Shown here: positions 6,493 to 12,926 of the stretch, one piece after another | Numbering within the stretch: the first letter of the stretch is position 1 | How the letters are laid out: every line of letters begins with the position of its first letter | DNA from: JAIRTY01 sp050257395 | GTDB lineage: Bacteria; Actinomycetota; Actinomycetes; Streptosporangiales; Streptosporangiaceae | Assembly: GCA_050257395.1 (NCBI GenBank) | Contig: JBLMWU010000168.1 | Location: 1 to 16,122, forward strand | Reading direction: 5' to 3' | DNA length: 16,122 nt | The notes under the pieces: generated by a model | What the model was told of the DNA's origin: nothing | Databases searched by the model: none | What the model saw: the letters and a program-made list of their open reading frames with translations, nothing else | Position numbers and translations under genes: made by a program

Positions 6493-7137
6493 TCAGTCCC
6501 GCGGGCGCTGGCCCGGCTGGGCGGTCAGCCCGGCCACCAGCAGGTCCACCACGGTGCGGACGAAGCTGTCGGTGAGCGGCCGGTGCCCGTGCAGCAGCCG
6601 GTGGTACGCCGCGCCGTAGAGCATGTCCAGGGCCACGTCCAGGTCGGTGCCCGCCGGGATCTCGCCGCGCCCGATGGCCCGCCGCAGCATGATGGCGTGC
6701 TGCTCGCGCAGGCGTTCCACCACCTGCTCCCGCCACGCCACCGCGAGCGCCGGGTCGGCCTGCGCCTCCGCGATCAGGCCGGCCAGCATCCGGCCGGCCC
6801 GGGTGCCGGTGACCGCGCGGACCCAGGAGCGCAGGGCCGCCAGCAGGTCGCCGCGCAGGGTGCCGGTATCGGGCAGCGGCTGCTGCTCCTTGAACTCGGC
6901 GCGGAACGCGTCCAGCGCCAGCGCGCCCCGCGACGGCCAGCGCCGGTAGATCGTGGCCTTGCCCACCCCGGCCCGGGCCGCCACCTCCTCGATGGACATG
7001 CCGCCGAGCCCCTGCTCAGCCAGCACCTCGGTGGCGGCGCGGAGGATCGCCCGGTCCGCCTCCTCGCTGCGCGGGCGGCCGCGCCGGGCGGGCGCCCCCG
7101 ATCCGGGCCCCGGCGGCGGAATAGGTGCCGTCCCCAT
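6493..7137 (-). CDS. TetR/AcrR-family transcriptional regulator
   Basis: The product is 214 aa. The N-terminal DNA-binding domain is clear: ADRAILRAATEVLAEQGLGG (27-46), then the helix-turn-helix MSIEEVAARAGVGKATIYRRWP (47-68), the TetR signature. The C-terminal part has a TetR_C_11-like ligand domain (RGDLLAALRSWVRAV, REIP-type GRGEIPAGTDLDVALDMLYG, and a conserved GAAYHRLLHG segment). It is divergent from the DHA2 exporter with 56 nt between start codons, so it most likely represses that exporter and itself until an effector is bound (family knowledge plus context). ATG 7137 was chosen over the TTG-like upstream extension because a TAGGCT box ends 8 nt before it. Confidence 0.9.
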   Translation of the reverse strand: MGTAPIPPPGPGSGAPARRGRPRSEEADRAILRAATEVLAEQGLGGMSIEEVAARAGVGKATIYRRWPSRGALALDAFRAEFKEQQPLPDTGTLRGDLLAALRSWVRAVTGTRAGRMLAGLIAEAQADPALAVAWREQVVERLREQHAIMLRRAIGRGEIPAGTDLDVALDMLYGAAYHRLLHGHRPLTDSFVRTVVDLLVAGLTAQPGQRPRD

Positions 7138-7193
7138 GAAGTTGCAGCCTACGTCCAAAAACAAAACGAAACGTTGCGTATCGGATTGGTGAC
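7138..7193. promoter_or_regulatory. tetR/exporter divergent promoters with 14-bp near-palindromic operator
   Basis: ACGAAACGTTGCGT at 7166-7179 matches its own reverse complement at 12 of 14 positions around the centre AACGTT. It is a good TetR-type operator candidate. The presumed tetR -10 box TAGGCT (minus strand, 7146-7151) ends 8 nt before its ATG. With a 17-nt spacer its -35 region falls inside the palindrome. A weak rightward -10 (TCGGAT, 7181-7186) abuts the palindrome and lies 7 nt before the exporter ATG. Binding at one site could thus close both promoters. The region is visibly AT-richer than its surroundings. Confidence 0.55.
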
Positions 7194-8651
7194 ATGAGCC
7201 GCCAGACCAGGATCGGCCCGCAGCCGCTTCCGGCCAGACTCGCGCTGCTGCTGATCCTGACCGCCGCCTTCATGGTCGTCCTGGACTTCAGCATCGTGAA
7301 CGTGGCCCTGCCCTCGATCGGGCGGGAGCTGGGCTTCACCGCCAGCACGGTGCAGTGGGTGGTCACCGGGTACGCCATCGCCTTCGGCGGCCTGCTGATC
7401 CTCGGCGGCCGCGCCGCCGACCTGTTCGGCCGCCGCCGCATGTTCATCACCGGCCTGCTGGTGTTCACCGCCGCCTCGCTGGCCGGCGGCCTGGCCCGCG
7501 ACCCGGGGCTGCTGGTCGCCGCCCGCGCCGTGCAGGGCGCGGGCGCCGCCATGGTCGCGCCGGCCGCGCTGTCCCTGATCACCACCGGCTTCCCGGAGGG
7601 GCCGCGGCGCACCCGGGCGCTCGGCTGGTACGGCGCGACCGCCTCCATCGGCTTCGTCGCCGGCCAGGTGCTCGGCGGCATGCTGGTGCAGTTCACCACC
7701 TGGCGGGCGGTGTTCCTGGTGAACGTGCCGGTCGGGCTGGCGGCCGCGCTGGCCGCGCCCCGGCTGCTGGGCCGCCGCGGGCCGCTGCACCAGGCACCGG
7801 CCGCAGGCCCGGCCCCGGGCGGCGGCGGCCCGCGGCGGCGCCTGGACGTGGGCGGGGCCCTGCTCATCACCGGCGCGGTCGCGGCGCTGGTGTTCGCCGT
7901 GTCCCGGGGCGATGTGGCCGGCTGGGGCTCGGCGGTGGTGCTGTCCGCCCTGGCGGCCGCCGCGGTGGCGGCGGCCGGGTTCGTGCTGGTGGAGAGCCGC
8001 CACCCGGACCCGCTGATCCGGACCGGCCTGCTGCGCCTGCCGTCGCTGCGCCAGGGCTACCTCATGACCATGCTGCTCGGGGTGTGGAACGGCGGCGAGA
8101 TGCTGGTGCTGTCCCTGTACTTCCAGCAGGTGCTGCACGACTCCGCGCTCGCCAGCGGGCTGGCCATCGCCCCGCAGGGCATGGTCGGCTTCACCGCGGG
8201 CGCCTTCGGCGCGCGGCTGGCCGCCCGCATCGGCGTGCGCCGCCTGCTGATGGTGACCAGCGCCGCCACCACCGCCGGGTTCATCGTGCTCACCCAGCTG
8301 CCCGCCACCGGCCACTACAGCCCGCTGCTGGCCGCGGTGGTGTTCGTCGGGTTCGGCAGCGCGGGCACCGCGTTCGGCGCCATGGTGAGCGCCAGCCGCG
8401 GGGTGCCCGACGCCGACCAGGGCGTGGTCGGCGGGGTGATCAACACCAGCCGCCAGCTCGGGGCCGCGATCGGCGCCGCCCTGCTGCCCGCCATCGCCAT
8501 CGCCGCCGGCCACCGCGGCGGCGCCGCCAGCGCCGCCGGGGACCGGGCGGCCATGCTGGCCGGCGCCGTCACCGGCGCCGTCGCCCTGCTCGTCGCCTGG
8601 CTCGGCTCCCGCCGCCAGCAGCCCCTCACCCCGGACAGGACAACGACCTGA
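7194..8651 (+). CDS. DHA2-family (EmrB/QacA-type) MFS exporter
   Basis: The product is 485 aa, the length and pattern of a 14-TM drug:H+ antiporter in the cytoplasmic membrane. LDFSIVNVALPSIGRELG (30-47) is motif D1 with Asp31. GGRAADLFGRRRMF (71-84) is motif A, and GATASIGFVAGQVLGGML is motif C of exporters. A central long loop (about residues 193-225, Pro/Gly-rich) separates the halves as usual. The substrate is unknown; the family exports antibiotics, dyes or metabolites. It is probably controlled by the divergent TetR gene through the palindrome at 7166-7179. The transcript ends before the HelD-like gene, with 152 nt between. Confidence 0.9.
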   Translation: MSRQTRIGPQPLPARLALLLILTAAFMVVLDFSIVNVALPSIGRELGFTASTVQWVVTGYAIAFGGLLILGGRAADLFGRRRMFITGLLVFTAASLAGGLARDPGLLVAARAVQGAGAAMVAPAALSLITTGFPEGPRRTRALGWYGATASIGFVAGQVLGGMLVQFTTWRAVFLVNVPVGLAAALAAPRLLGRRGPLHQAPAAGPAPGGGGPRRRLDVGGALLITGAVAALVFAVSRGDVAGWGSAVVLSALAAAAVAAAGFVLVESRHPDPLIRTGLLRLPSLRQGYLMTMLLGVWNGGEMLVLSLYFQQVLHDSALASGLAIAPQGMVGFTAGAFGARLAARIGVRRLLMVTSAATTAGFIVLTQLPATGHYSPLLAAVVFVGFGSAGTAFGAMVSASRGVPDADQGVVGGVINTSRQLGAAIGAALLPAIAIAAGHRGGAASAAGDRAAMLAGAVTGAVALLVAWLGSRRQQPLTPDRTTT

Positions 8652-8769
8652 CCACCGGCAGCGCCAGCGCCGCCCGGCACCGGCCCGGCCGCCAGCGCAC
8701 CGGGTCGCCGCGGCAGCCCGCTGGCCTGCGCCGACCGTGAACCCGCCGCGCCAGGGCGGCCGCGCCGTT

Positions 8770-8783
8770 CCGGCATTTGCCGG
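8770..8783. promoter_or_regulatory. Palindrome in the helD-like promoter
   Basis: CCGGCA-TT-TGCCGG is a perfect 6-bp inverted repeat. Its left edge overlaps the expected -35 position (8768-8773 for a 17-nt spacer), and it ends 7 nt before the TAGGCT -10 box. The position suits a repressor or activator site for the HelD-like gene. The binding protein is unknown. Confidence 0.4.
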
Positions 8784-8790
8784 TGTTGCC

Positions 8791-8796
8791 TAGGCT
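8791..8796 (+). promoter_or_regulatory. Leaderless -10 box (TAGGCT) of the helD-like gene
   Basis: TAGGCT ends 7 nt before the GTG at 8804, with no Shine-Dalgarno sequence in between. The geometry is identical to the boxes at 2166 and 3355. It decides for the GTG at 8804 and against the TTG at 8777, which lies upstream of the transcription start. Confidence 0.55.
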
Positions 8797-8803
8797 GGAA
8801 GCC

Positions 8804-11119
8804 GTGTCACAGCACGACGTCGGGCTCGAGCAGGACTACGTGTCCATGCTGTACGGGCACCTCGACGAGCTCCGGGAACGGGCGTCGGCCCGGCTTGCCC
8901 AGACCCTCCGGGAGACCGGCGGGACTCCGCAGGCGCGGACCGAGCGCGACGTGCGCGCGACCATGTACACGCAGCGCATCGCGCAGCTCGACGCCGCCGA
9001 GAACGGGCTGTGCTTCGGGCGGATCGACTTCCACGACGGCGCCCCGCGCTATATCGGGCGGATGGGCATCCGGGACGAGGACGACGACTACGAGCCGCTG
9101 CTGCTGGACTGGCGGGCGCCCGCCGCCCGGCCGTTCTACCTCGCCACCCCGGTGTCGCCGGAAGGGGTGCGCCGCCGCCGCCACATCAAGACGCTGCGCC
9201 GGGAGGTCATCCGGCTCGACGACGAGGTGCTCGACCTCACCGCGGCGGGCGCCAACGGGCACGCCGGCAGCCTGACCGGTGAGGCCGCGCTGCTCGCGGC
9301 GCTGAACGCCAGCCGCACCGGCAAGATGAGCGACATCGTCGAGACGATCCAGGCCGAGCAGGACTGGATCATCCGGTCCCCGCACAAGGGCGTGCTGGTG
9401 GTGCAGGGCGGGCCGGGCACCGGGAAGACCGCGGTGGCGCTGCACCGGGCCGCGTACCTGCTGTACACCTACCGCGAGCAGCTGGCCCGGCGGGTCGTGC
9501 TGGTCGTCGGCCCGAACCCGACGTTCCTGCGGTACGTGAGCCAGGTGCTGCCCTCGCTGGGTGAGACCTCGGTGCTGCTGTCCACCGTCGCCGACCTGTA
9601 CCCGGGGATCACCGCCCGCCGCCCCGAGCCGGCCGCGGTTGCCCGCATCAAGGGCCGGCCCGGCATGGCCGCGGTGCTGGCGGCCGCCATCCGCGACCGG
9701 CAGGGACCGCGGCGCGGCGGGCTGGAGGTCACCTTCGAGCGGGACGTGCTGCGGCTGGACCGGCGTGCCTGCAACCGGATCCGCGACCGCGCCCGCCGGT
9801 CCCGGCAGCCGCACAACCAGGCCCGCTCGCTCGCGCACCGGCTGCTCATCGACGCCCTGGCGCAGCAGGTCGCCGACCGGATCGGCACCGACGTGCTGGG
9901 CGGCGGCAACCTGCTGGGGGCCGAGGACATCCAGGCCATCCGCGGCGAGCTGCTGGAGACCCGGGAAGTGCGGGCCGCGCTGGAGGAGTTCTGGCCGTCC
10001 CTGACCCCGCAGCGGCTGCTCACCGATCTGTTCGCCGCACCGGACCTGCTGGCGGCCGCGGCGCCGGACCTGCCTGCCGCGGACCGGGACGCGCTGCTGC
10101 GCGAGCCGGGCGGCGGCTGGAGCGCGGCTGACGTCCCGCTGCTCGACGAGGCCGCGGAGCTGCTGGGGGAGGACGACCGGGCGGCCCGGCGGCGCAAGGA
10201 ACGCGAACGCCGGCGCCGGATCGCCTACGCCCGCGGCGTGCTGGACCTGGCGTACGGCTCCCGCTCGGTGGACCTCAACCCGGAGGAGGAAGCGGAGATC
10301 CTGTCGGCCTACGACATCCTCGACGCCGAGCGGCTGGCCGAGCGGTACGAGGACGAGGACGACCGGACCGCGGTGGAGCGGGCCGCCGCCGACCGGACCT
10401 GGACGTTCGGGCACATCGTGGTGGACGAGGCGCAGGAGCTGACACCGATGGCGTGGCGGATGCTGATGCGCCGGTGCCCGGCCAGGTCCATGACCATCGT
10501 CGGGGACATGGCGCAGGCCAGCGACCTGAGCGAAGCCGGGTCGTGGCAGGACGTGCTGGAACCGCACCTGGCCGACCGGTGGCGGCTGGAACGGCTGTCG
10601 ATCAACTACCGCACCCCGGCGGAGATCGCCGAGGTGGCCAGCGACGTGCTCGCCGTCATCGACCCGGACTCCAAGCCGCCGGCCCCGGTCCGGGAGACCG
10701 GGGTGGAGCCGTGGGCCCACCAGGCGCCAGCCGGGGAGCTGCCGTCCGTGCTGGCGTCGCTGGCGGTCTCCGAGTCCGCCCGGATCGGCTCCGGGCGGCT
10801 GGCGGTGATCGTGCCCAGGACCCGGCTGGACGAGCTGACCGCGGCGGTCGGGGTGGCCGTGCCGGACCTGGCGCTGGCCGACGACCCAGACCTGGACCGG
10901 CCGGTGGCGGTGCTCAGCGTCAAGCAGGCCAAGGGGCTGGAGTTCGACTCGGTGCTGGTCGCCGACCCCGCATGCATCCTGGCCGAGTCACCGCGCGGCG
11001 CGGGCGACCTGTACGTGGCGATCACCCGCGCCACCCAGCGCCTCGGGGTGATCCACGAGGGTGAACTGCCATCCGTCCTCACCCGCCTCCGCACGCTGGC
11101 AGAATCGGGGTCAGCCTGA
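8804..11119 (+). CDS. HelD/HelR-like RNA polymerase recycling ATPase
   Basis: The product is 771 aa, a UvrD/Rep-like SF1 ATPase of the HelD family, which pries stalled RNA polymerase off DNA. The N-terminal region is predicted helical/coiled-coil (about 1-60), as in the HelD arm that enters the polymerase secondary channel. RYIGRMGI (about 81-88) and LLDWRAPAARPFY (about 100-112) are HelD-specific. Walker A is GGPGTGKT (202-209) and Walker B VVDEAQEL (about 539-546). SINYRTP is motif IV-like, VKQAKGLEFDSVLV (from about 706) motif V, and YVAITRATQRL (from 737) motif VI. The insertion between Walker A and B, with the acidic YEDEDDRTAVERAAADR, is the size expected for HelD. Streptomyces HelR, in the same family, protects polymerase from rifamycins; whether this one does is not decidable here. 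The B3/B4 gene follows after 22 nt. Confidence 0.88.
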   Translation: MSQHDVGLEQDYVSMLYGHLDELRERASARLAQTLRETGGTPQARTERDVRATMYTQRIAQLDAAENGLCFGRIDFHDGAPRYIGRMGIRDEDDDYEPLLLDWRAPAARPFYLATPVSPEGVRRRRHIKTLRREVIRLDDEVLDLTAAGANGHAGSLTGEAALLAALNASRTGKMSDIVETIQAEQDWIIRSPHKGVLVVQGGPGTGKTAVALHRAAYLLYTYREQLARRVVLVVGPNPTFLRYVSQVLPSLGETSVLLSTVADLYPGITARRPEPAAVARIKGRPGMAAVLAAAIRDRQGPRRGGLEVTFERDVLRLDRRACNRIRDRARRSRQPHNQARSLAHRLLIDALAQQVADRIGTDVLGGGNLLGAEDIQAIRGELLETREVRAALEEFWPSLTPQRLLTDLFAAPDLLAAAAPDLPAADRDALLREPGGGWSAADVPLLDEAAELLGEDDRAARRRKERERRRRIAYARGVLDLAYGSRSVDLNPEEEAEILSAYDILDAERLAERYEDEDDRTAVERAAADRTWTFGHIVVDEAQELTPMAWRMLMRRCPARSMTIVGDMAQASDLSEAGSWQDVLEPHLADRWRLERLSINYRTPAEIAEVASDVLAVIDPDSKPPAPVRETGVEPWAHQAPAGELPSVLASLAVSESARIGSGRLAVIVPRTRLDELTAAVGVAVPDLALADDPDLDRPVAVLSVKQAKGLEFDSVLVADPACILAESPRGAGDLYVAITRATQRLGVIHEGELPSVLTRLRTLAESGSA

Positions 11120-11141
11120 CCGCCTGACCCGGGGAGGCGCG

Positions 11142-11870
11142 GTGACCTGGCTGTCCGTCGATCCTGAGGTGTGCGCGGCGTACCCGGCGCTGCTCATCGA
11201 CGCGGTGGTGGCGGACGGGTTCGCCGGGGCCGCGCCCTGGCCGTCCGTGGAGGACCGGCTGGCCGCGCTGGAAGCGGGCACGGCCGCCGGGAAGCCGCTC
11301 CCGGCCGGCGACGGCGACCCGCACATCGCAGCGTGGCACGCTGCCTACCGGGGATTCGGCACGAATCCGCGGCGCCAGCGCCCCAGCGTCGACGCGCTGC
11401 GGCGGCGGCTCGCCCGGACCGGCCGGCTGCCCCGCATCAACCCGGCCGTGGACTGCTACAACCTCATCTCGGCCAGCTACGGCGTGCCCGCCGGGGCGTT
11501 CGACCTGGACCAGGTCATCGGGGACATCGTGGTCGGCCGGGCGGACGGGTCCGCGGAGTTCACCCCGCTGGGGGAGCCGGGCACCGTGGAGACGCCCCGC
11601 CCCGGCGAGGTCGTCTACACCGACGCGCTTGGCGTCCTCACCCGGCACTGGAACCACCGCGACGCCGAGCGCACCAAGGTCACGCAGGCCAGCACGCGGA
11701 TCGTGTTCCTGCTGGAAACCGTGGACGCGGATGCGTTCGGGTACGACGTGAGCAAAGCCAGCGCGGCCCTGATCACCCTGCTGGCCGAACGGGCCCCGCG
11801 GGTGAGCTCCGGCCAGCTGACCCCGGCCTGCCCGGCCACGGAGCTGACCGCCCGGCATCCCGCCCGGTGA
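11142..11870 (+). CDS. B3/B4 tRNA-binding-domain protein (PheT-like editing fold)
   Basis: The product is 242 aa and matches the free-standing B3/B4 domain proteins (COG3382-like) related to the editing module of phenylalanyl-tRNA synthetase beta. GTG 11142 has GGAGG 4 nt upstream; the frame continues upstream into the HelD-like gene but is not used. Family features are the N-terminal segment, WHAAYRGFGTNPRRQRPS (65-82), then RLPRINPAVDCYNLISASYGVP (95-116). DLDQVIGDIVV and PGEVVYTDALGVLTRHWNHRD (154-174) follow, and a TRIVFLLE strand (185-192). The proteins are thought to hydrolyse or bind misacylated or modified aminoacyl species, but the true role of the stand-alone form is uncertain. It probably shares a transcript with the HelD-like gene (22-nt gap). 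Confidence 0.85.
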   Translation: MTWLSVDPEVCAAYPALLIDAVVADGFAGAAPWPSVEDRLAALEAGTAAGKPLPAGDGDPHIAAWHAAYRGFGTNPRRQRPSVDALRRRLARTGRLPRINPAVDCYNLISASYGVPAGAFDLDQVIGDIVVGRADGSAEFTPLGEPGTVETPRPGEVVYTDALGVLTRHWNHRDAERTKVTQASTRIVFLLETVDADAFGYDVSKASAALITLLAERAPRVSSGQLTPACPATELTARHPAR

Positions 11871-11880
11871 GCCCAGCCCG

Positions 11881-11910
11881 GCCCGCTAGCGGCTCAGCCG
11901 CTGACCGGGC
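11881..11910. terminator. Convergent terminator overlapping the DHPS stop codon
   Basis: AGCGGC (11888-11893) and GCCGCT (11897-11902) pair around TCA. An outer stem pairs GCCCG (11881-11885) with CGGGC (11906-11910) across a 2x3 internal loop. The structure lies 11 nt after the B3/B4 stop and includes the TAG of the leftward DHPS gene (11886-11888). It could terminate both converging transcripts. Confidence 0.45.
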
Positions 11911-12785
11911 GCGGCATCACCCGGCCCTGCCCGGTCGCGGGCAGGGCAGGCCTGGTCGGTTACGGCATTCACGACGGTGAGGGCGTCGTGCAGGGCGGCG
12001 ACGTCGTGGGTGCGGATGTAGTCGGCGCCCTGCCAGGCGGCGAACAGCTCCGCCGCGAGGGTCGCGGGCCCGGTCTGCGCCAGGCCGCGGCCGGTGAGCG
12101 CACGCAGGAACGACTTGCGCGAGGGCGACACCAGGACCGGCAGGCCGAACCGCGCCCGCAGGTGGCGCAGGCCGGCGAGCGCCACCAGCGAGGCTTCCGG
12201 ATTGCTGCTCAGGAAGTAGCCGAGCCCGGGGTCGATGATGAGGCGGTCGGCGGCCACGCCGGCCCGCTCCAGCGCCGCGAGCCGCCCGGTGAAGAACCGG
12301 TCGATCCCCGCCCACGCCTCCTCTGGAGGCACCGGGGCCTTGACCGCGGGCCCGGAACGCTGGACCGAGTGCATGACGATCAGCCGGCAGCCAGCGGCCG
12401 CGAGCTCCCGGTACTGGCCCGGATCGGGGAAGCCCTGGATGTCATTGAGATAGGCCGCGCCGCTGGCGACGGCGAAACGGTGGGTGTCCGGCAGTAACGA
12501 ATCCACGGACACCGGAACGCCGGCCGCGGTCAGCCAGCCGATGACCGGCGCCAGCCGCTGGCGTTCCTCCGCGGCGCTGACCCGCGCCGCGCCGGGGTGA
12601 CTGGCTGACGGCCCCAGCTCGATGATGTCCGCGCCCGCCGAGCGCAGCTGCCAGGCGTGCGTCAGCGCATCCTCCGCAGCCAGGTAGCGGCCGCCGTCGG
12701 AGAACGAGTCCCGGGTGATGTTGACGATGCCCACGATGCGGGGCCGCCCTGCCGGGACCAGCGGAGGGGTGAGGTAGTCAGCCAC
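11886..12785 (-). CDS. Sul-like dihydropteroate synthase
   Basis: The product is 299 aa. DHPS joins p-aminobenzoate to the pterin pyrophosphate in folate synthesis. Core residues are present: Asn22 in GIVNITRDSFSDGG, Asp95 in SVDS, Asn115 in YLNDIQGFPDP, Asp185 in DPG, Lys224 in SRKSF, Arg258 and His260 in RTH. Ordinary FolP has a GGESTRPGA-type loop; here it is ELGPSASHPGA (56-66), as in Sul1/Sul2 (DVGPAASHPDA-like). The pABA-site region DPGLGYFLSSNPEASL (185-200) follows the Sul pattern DPGMGFFLxxxPETSL. It is two residues longer than in ordinary DHPS. SRKSFLRALTGRG (222-234) matches Sul2 as I recall it. The C-terminal about 20 residues are an unmatched tail. GTG 12785 has GGAGG 5 nt upstream, partly locked in a hairpin. 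No folB, folK or folE is adjacent, which suggests a second, specialised DHPS. Confidence 0.88.
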   Translation of the reverse strand: MADYLTPPLVPAGRPRIVGIVNITRDSFSDGGRYLAAEDALTHAWQLRSAGADIIELGPSASHPGAARVSAAEERQRLAPVIGWLTAAGVPVSVDSLLPDTHRFAVASGAAYLNDIQGFPDPGQYRELAAAGCRLIVMHSVQRSGPAVKAPVPPEEAWAGIDRFFTGRLAALERAGVAADRLIIDPGLGYFLSSNPEASLVALAGLRHLRARFGLPVLVSPSRKSFLRALTGRGLAQTGPATLAAELFAAWQGADYIRTHDVAALHDALTVVNAVTDQACPARDRAGPGDAAPGQRLSR

Positions 12786-12926
12786 GGGCGCCTCCAGGCT
12801 GCGTTCCAGCCCAGGCGCACGGCATGACGTCCCAGCGACGGGGCCGCTCCCCGGTGGTTCAGCCCACCCAAGCGCCAGTCACGGCCCACGAGCACGATAA
12901 CAGCGGTGCCCGCCCGCTGCCAGGCG
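12786..12926 (-). promoter_or_regulatory. GH127-DHPS intergenic leader
   Basis: This 141-nt gap separates the GH127 stop from the DHPS start on the same strand. A TATCGT box (minus strand, 12899-12894) is a possible -10 for a separate DHPS transcript with a leader of about 100 nt, which would end in the ribosome-site hairpin. No good -35 is seen, and read-through from the GH127 gene is also possible. A short overlapping frame here looks non-coding. Confidence 0.3.
12788..12818 (-). promoter_or_regulatory. Hairpin masking the ribosome site of the Sul-like DHPS
   Basis: On the minus strand GCGCCT (12818-12813) pairs with AGGCGC (12793-12788), and inside it GGCTG (12811-12807) with CAGCC (12801-12797) around a 5-nt loop. 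The AGG of the GGAGG ribosome site (12795-12791) is in the outer stem and its first two G in the internal loop. The GUG lies 2 nt past the stem. Such a structure would lower translation unless opened. Whether it is regulated is unknown. Confidence 0.45.

Noticed and set aside
8777..8803. TTG start for the HelD-like gene
   Set aside because: The TTG is inside the palindrome and upstream of the -10 box; the GTG at 8804 fits the leaderless geometry and the family N-terminus.
8652..8803. Possible extra gene or terminator between the exporter and the HelD-like gene
   Set aside because: Only weak 5-bp complementary arms and no coding signal; apart from the helD promoter nothing is supported.
8807..10720. 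637-codon leftward open frame opposite the HelD-like gene
   Set aside because: It is low-complexity Arg/Gly/Pro/Val sequence, antisense to a well-supported ATPase with all its motifs.
12662..12895. Leftward 77-codon frame as a leader peptide for the Sul-like DHPS
   Set aside because: It runs far into the DHPS gene in another frame, has no clear ribosome site and no stop near the hairpin.
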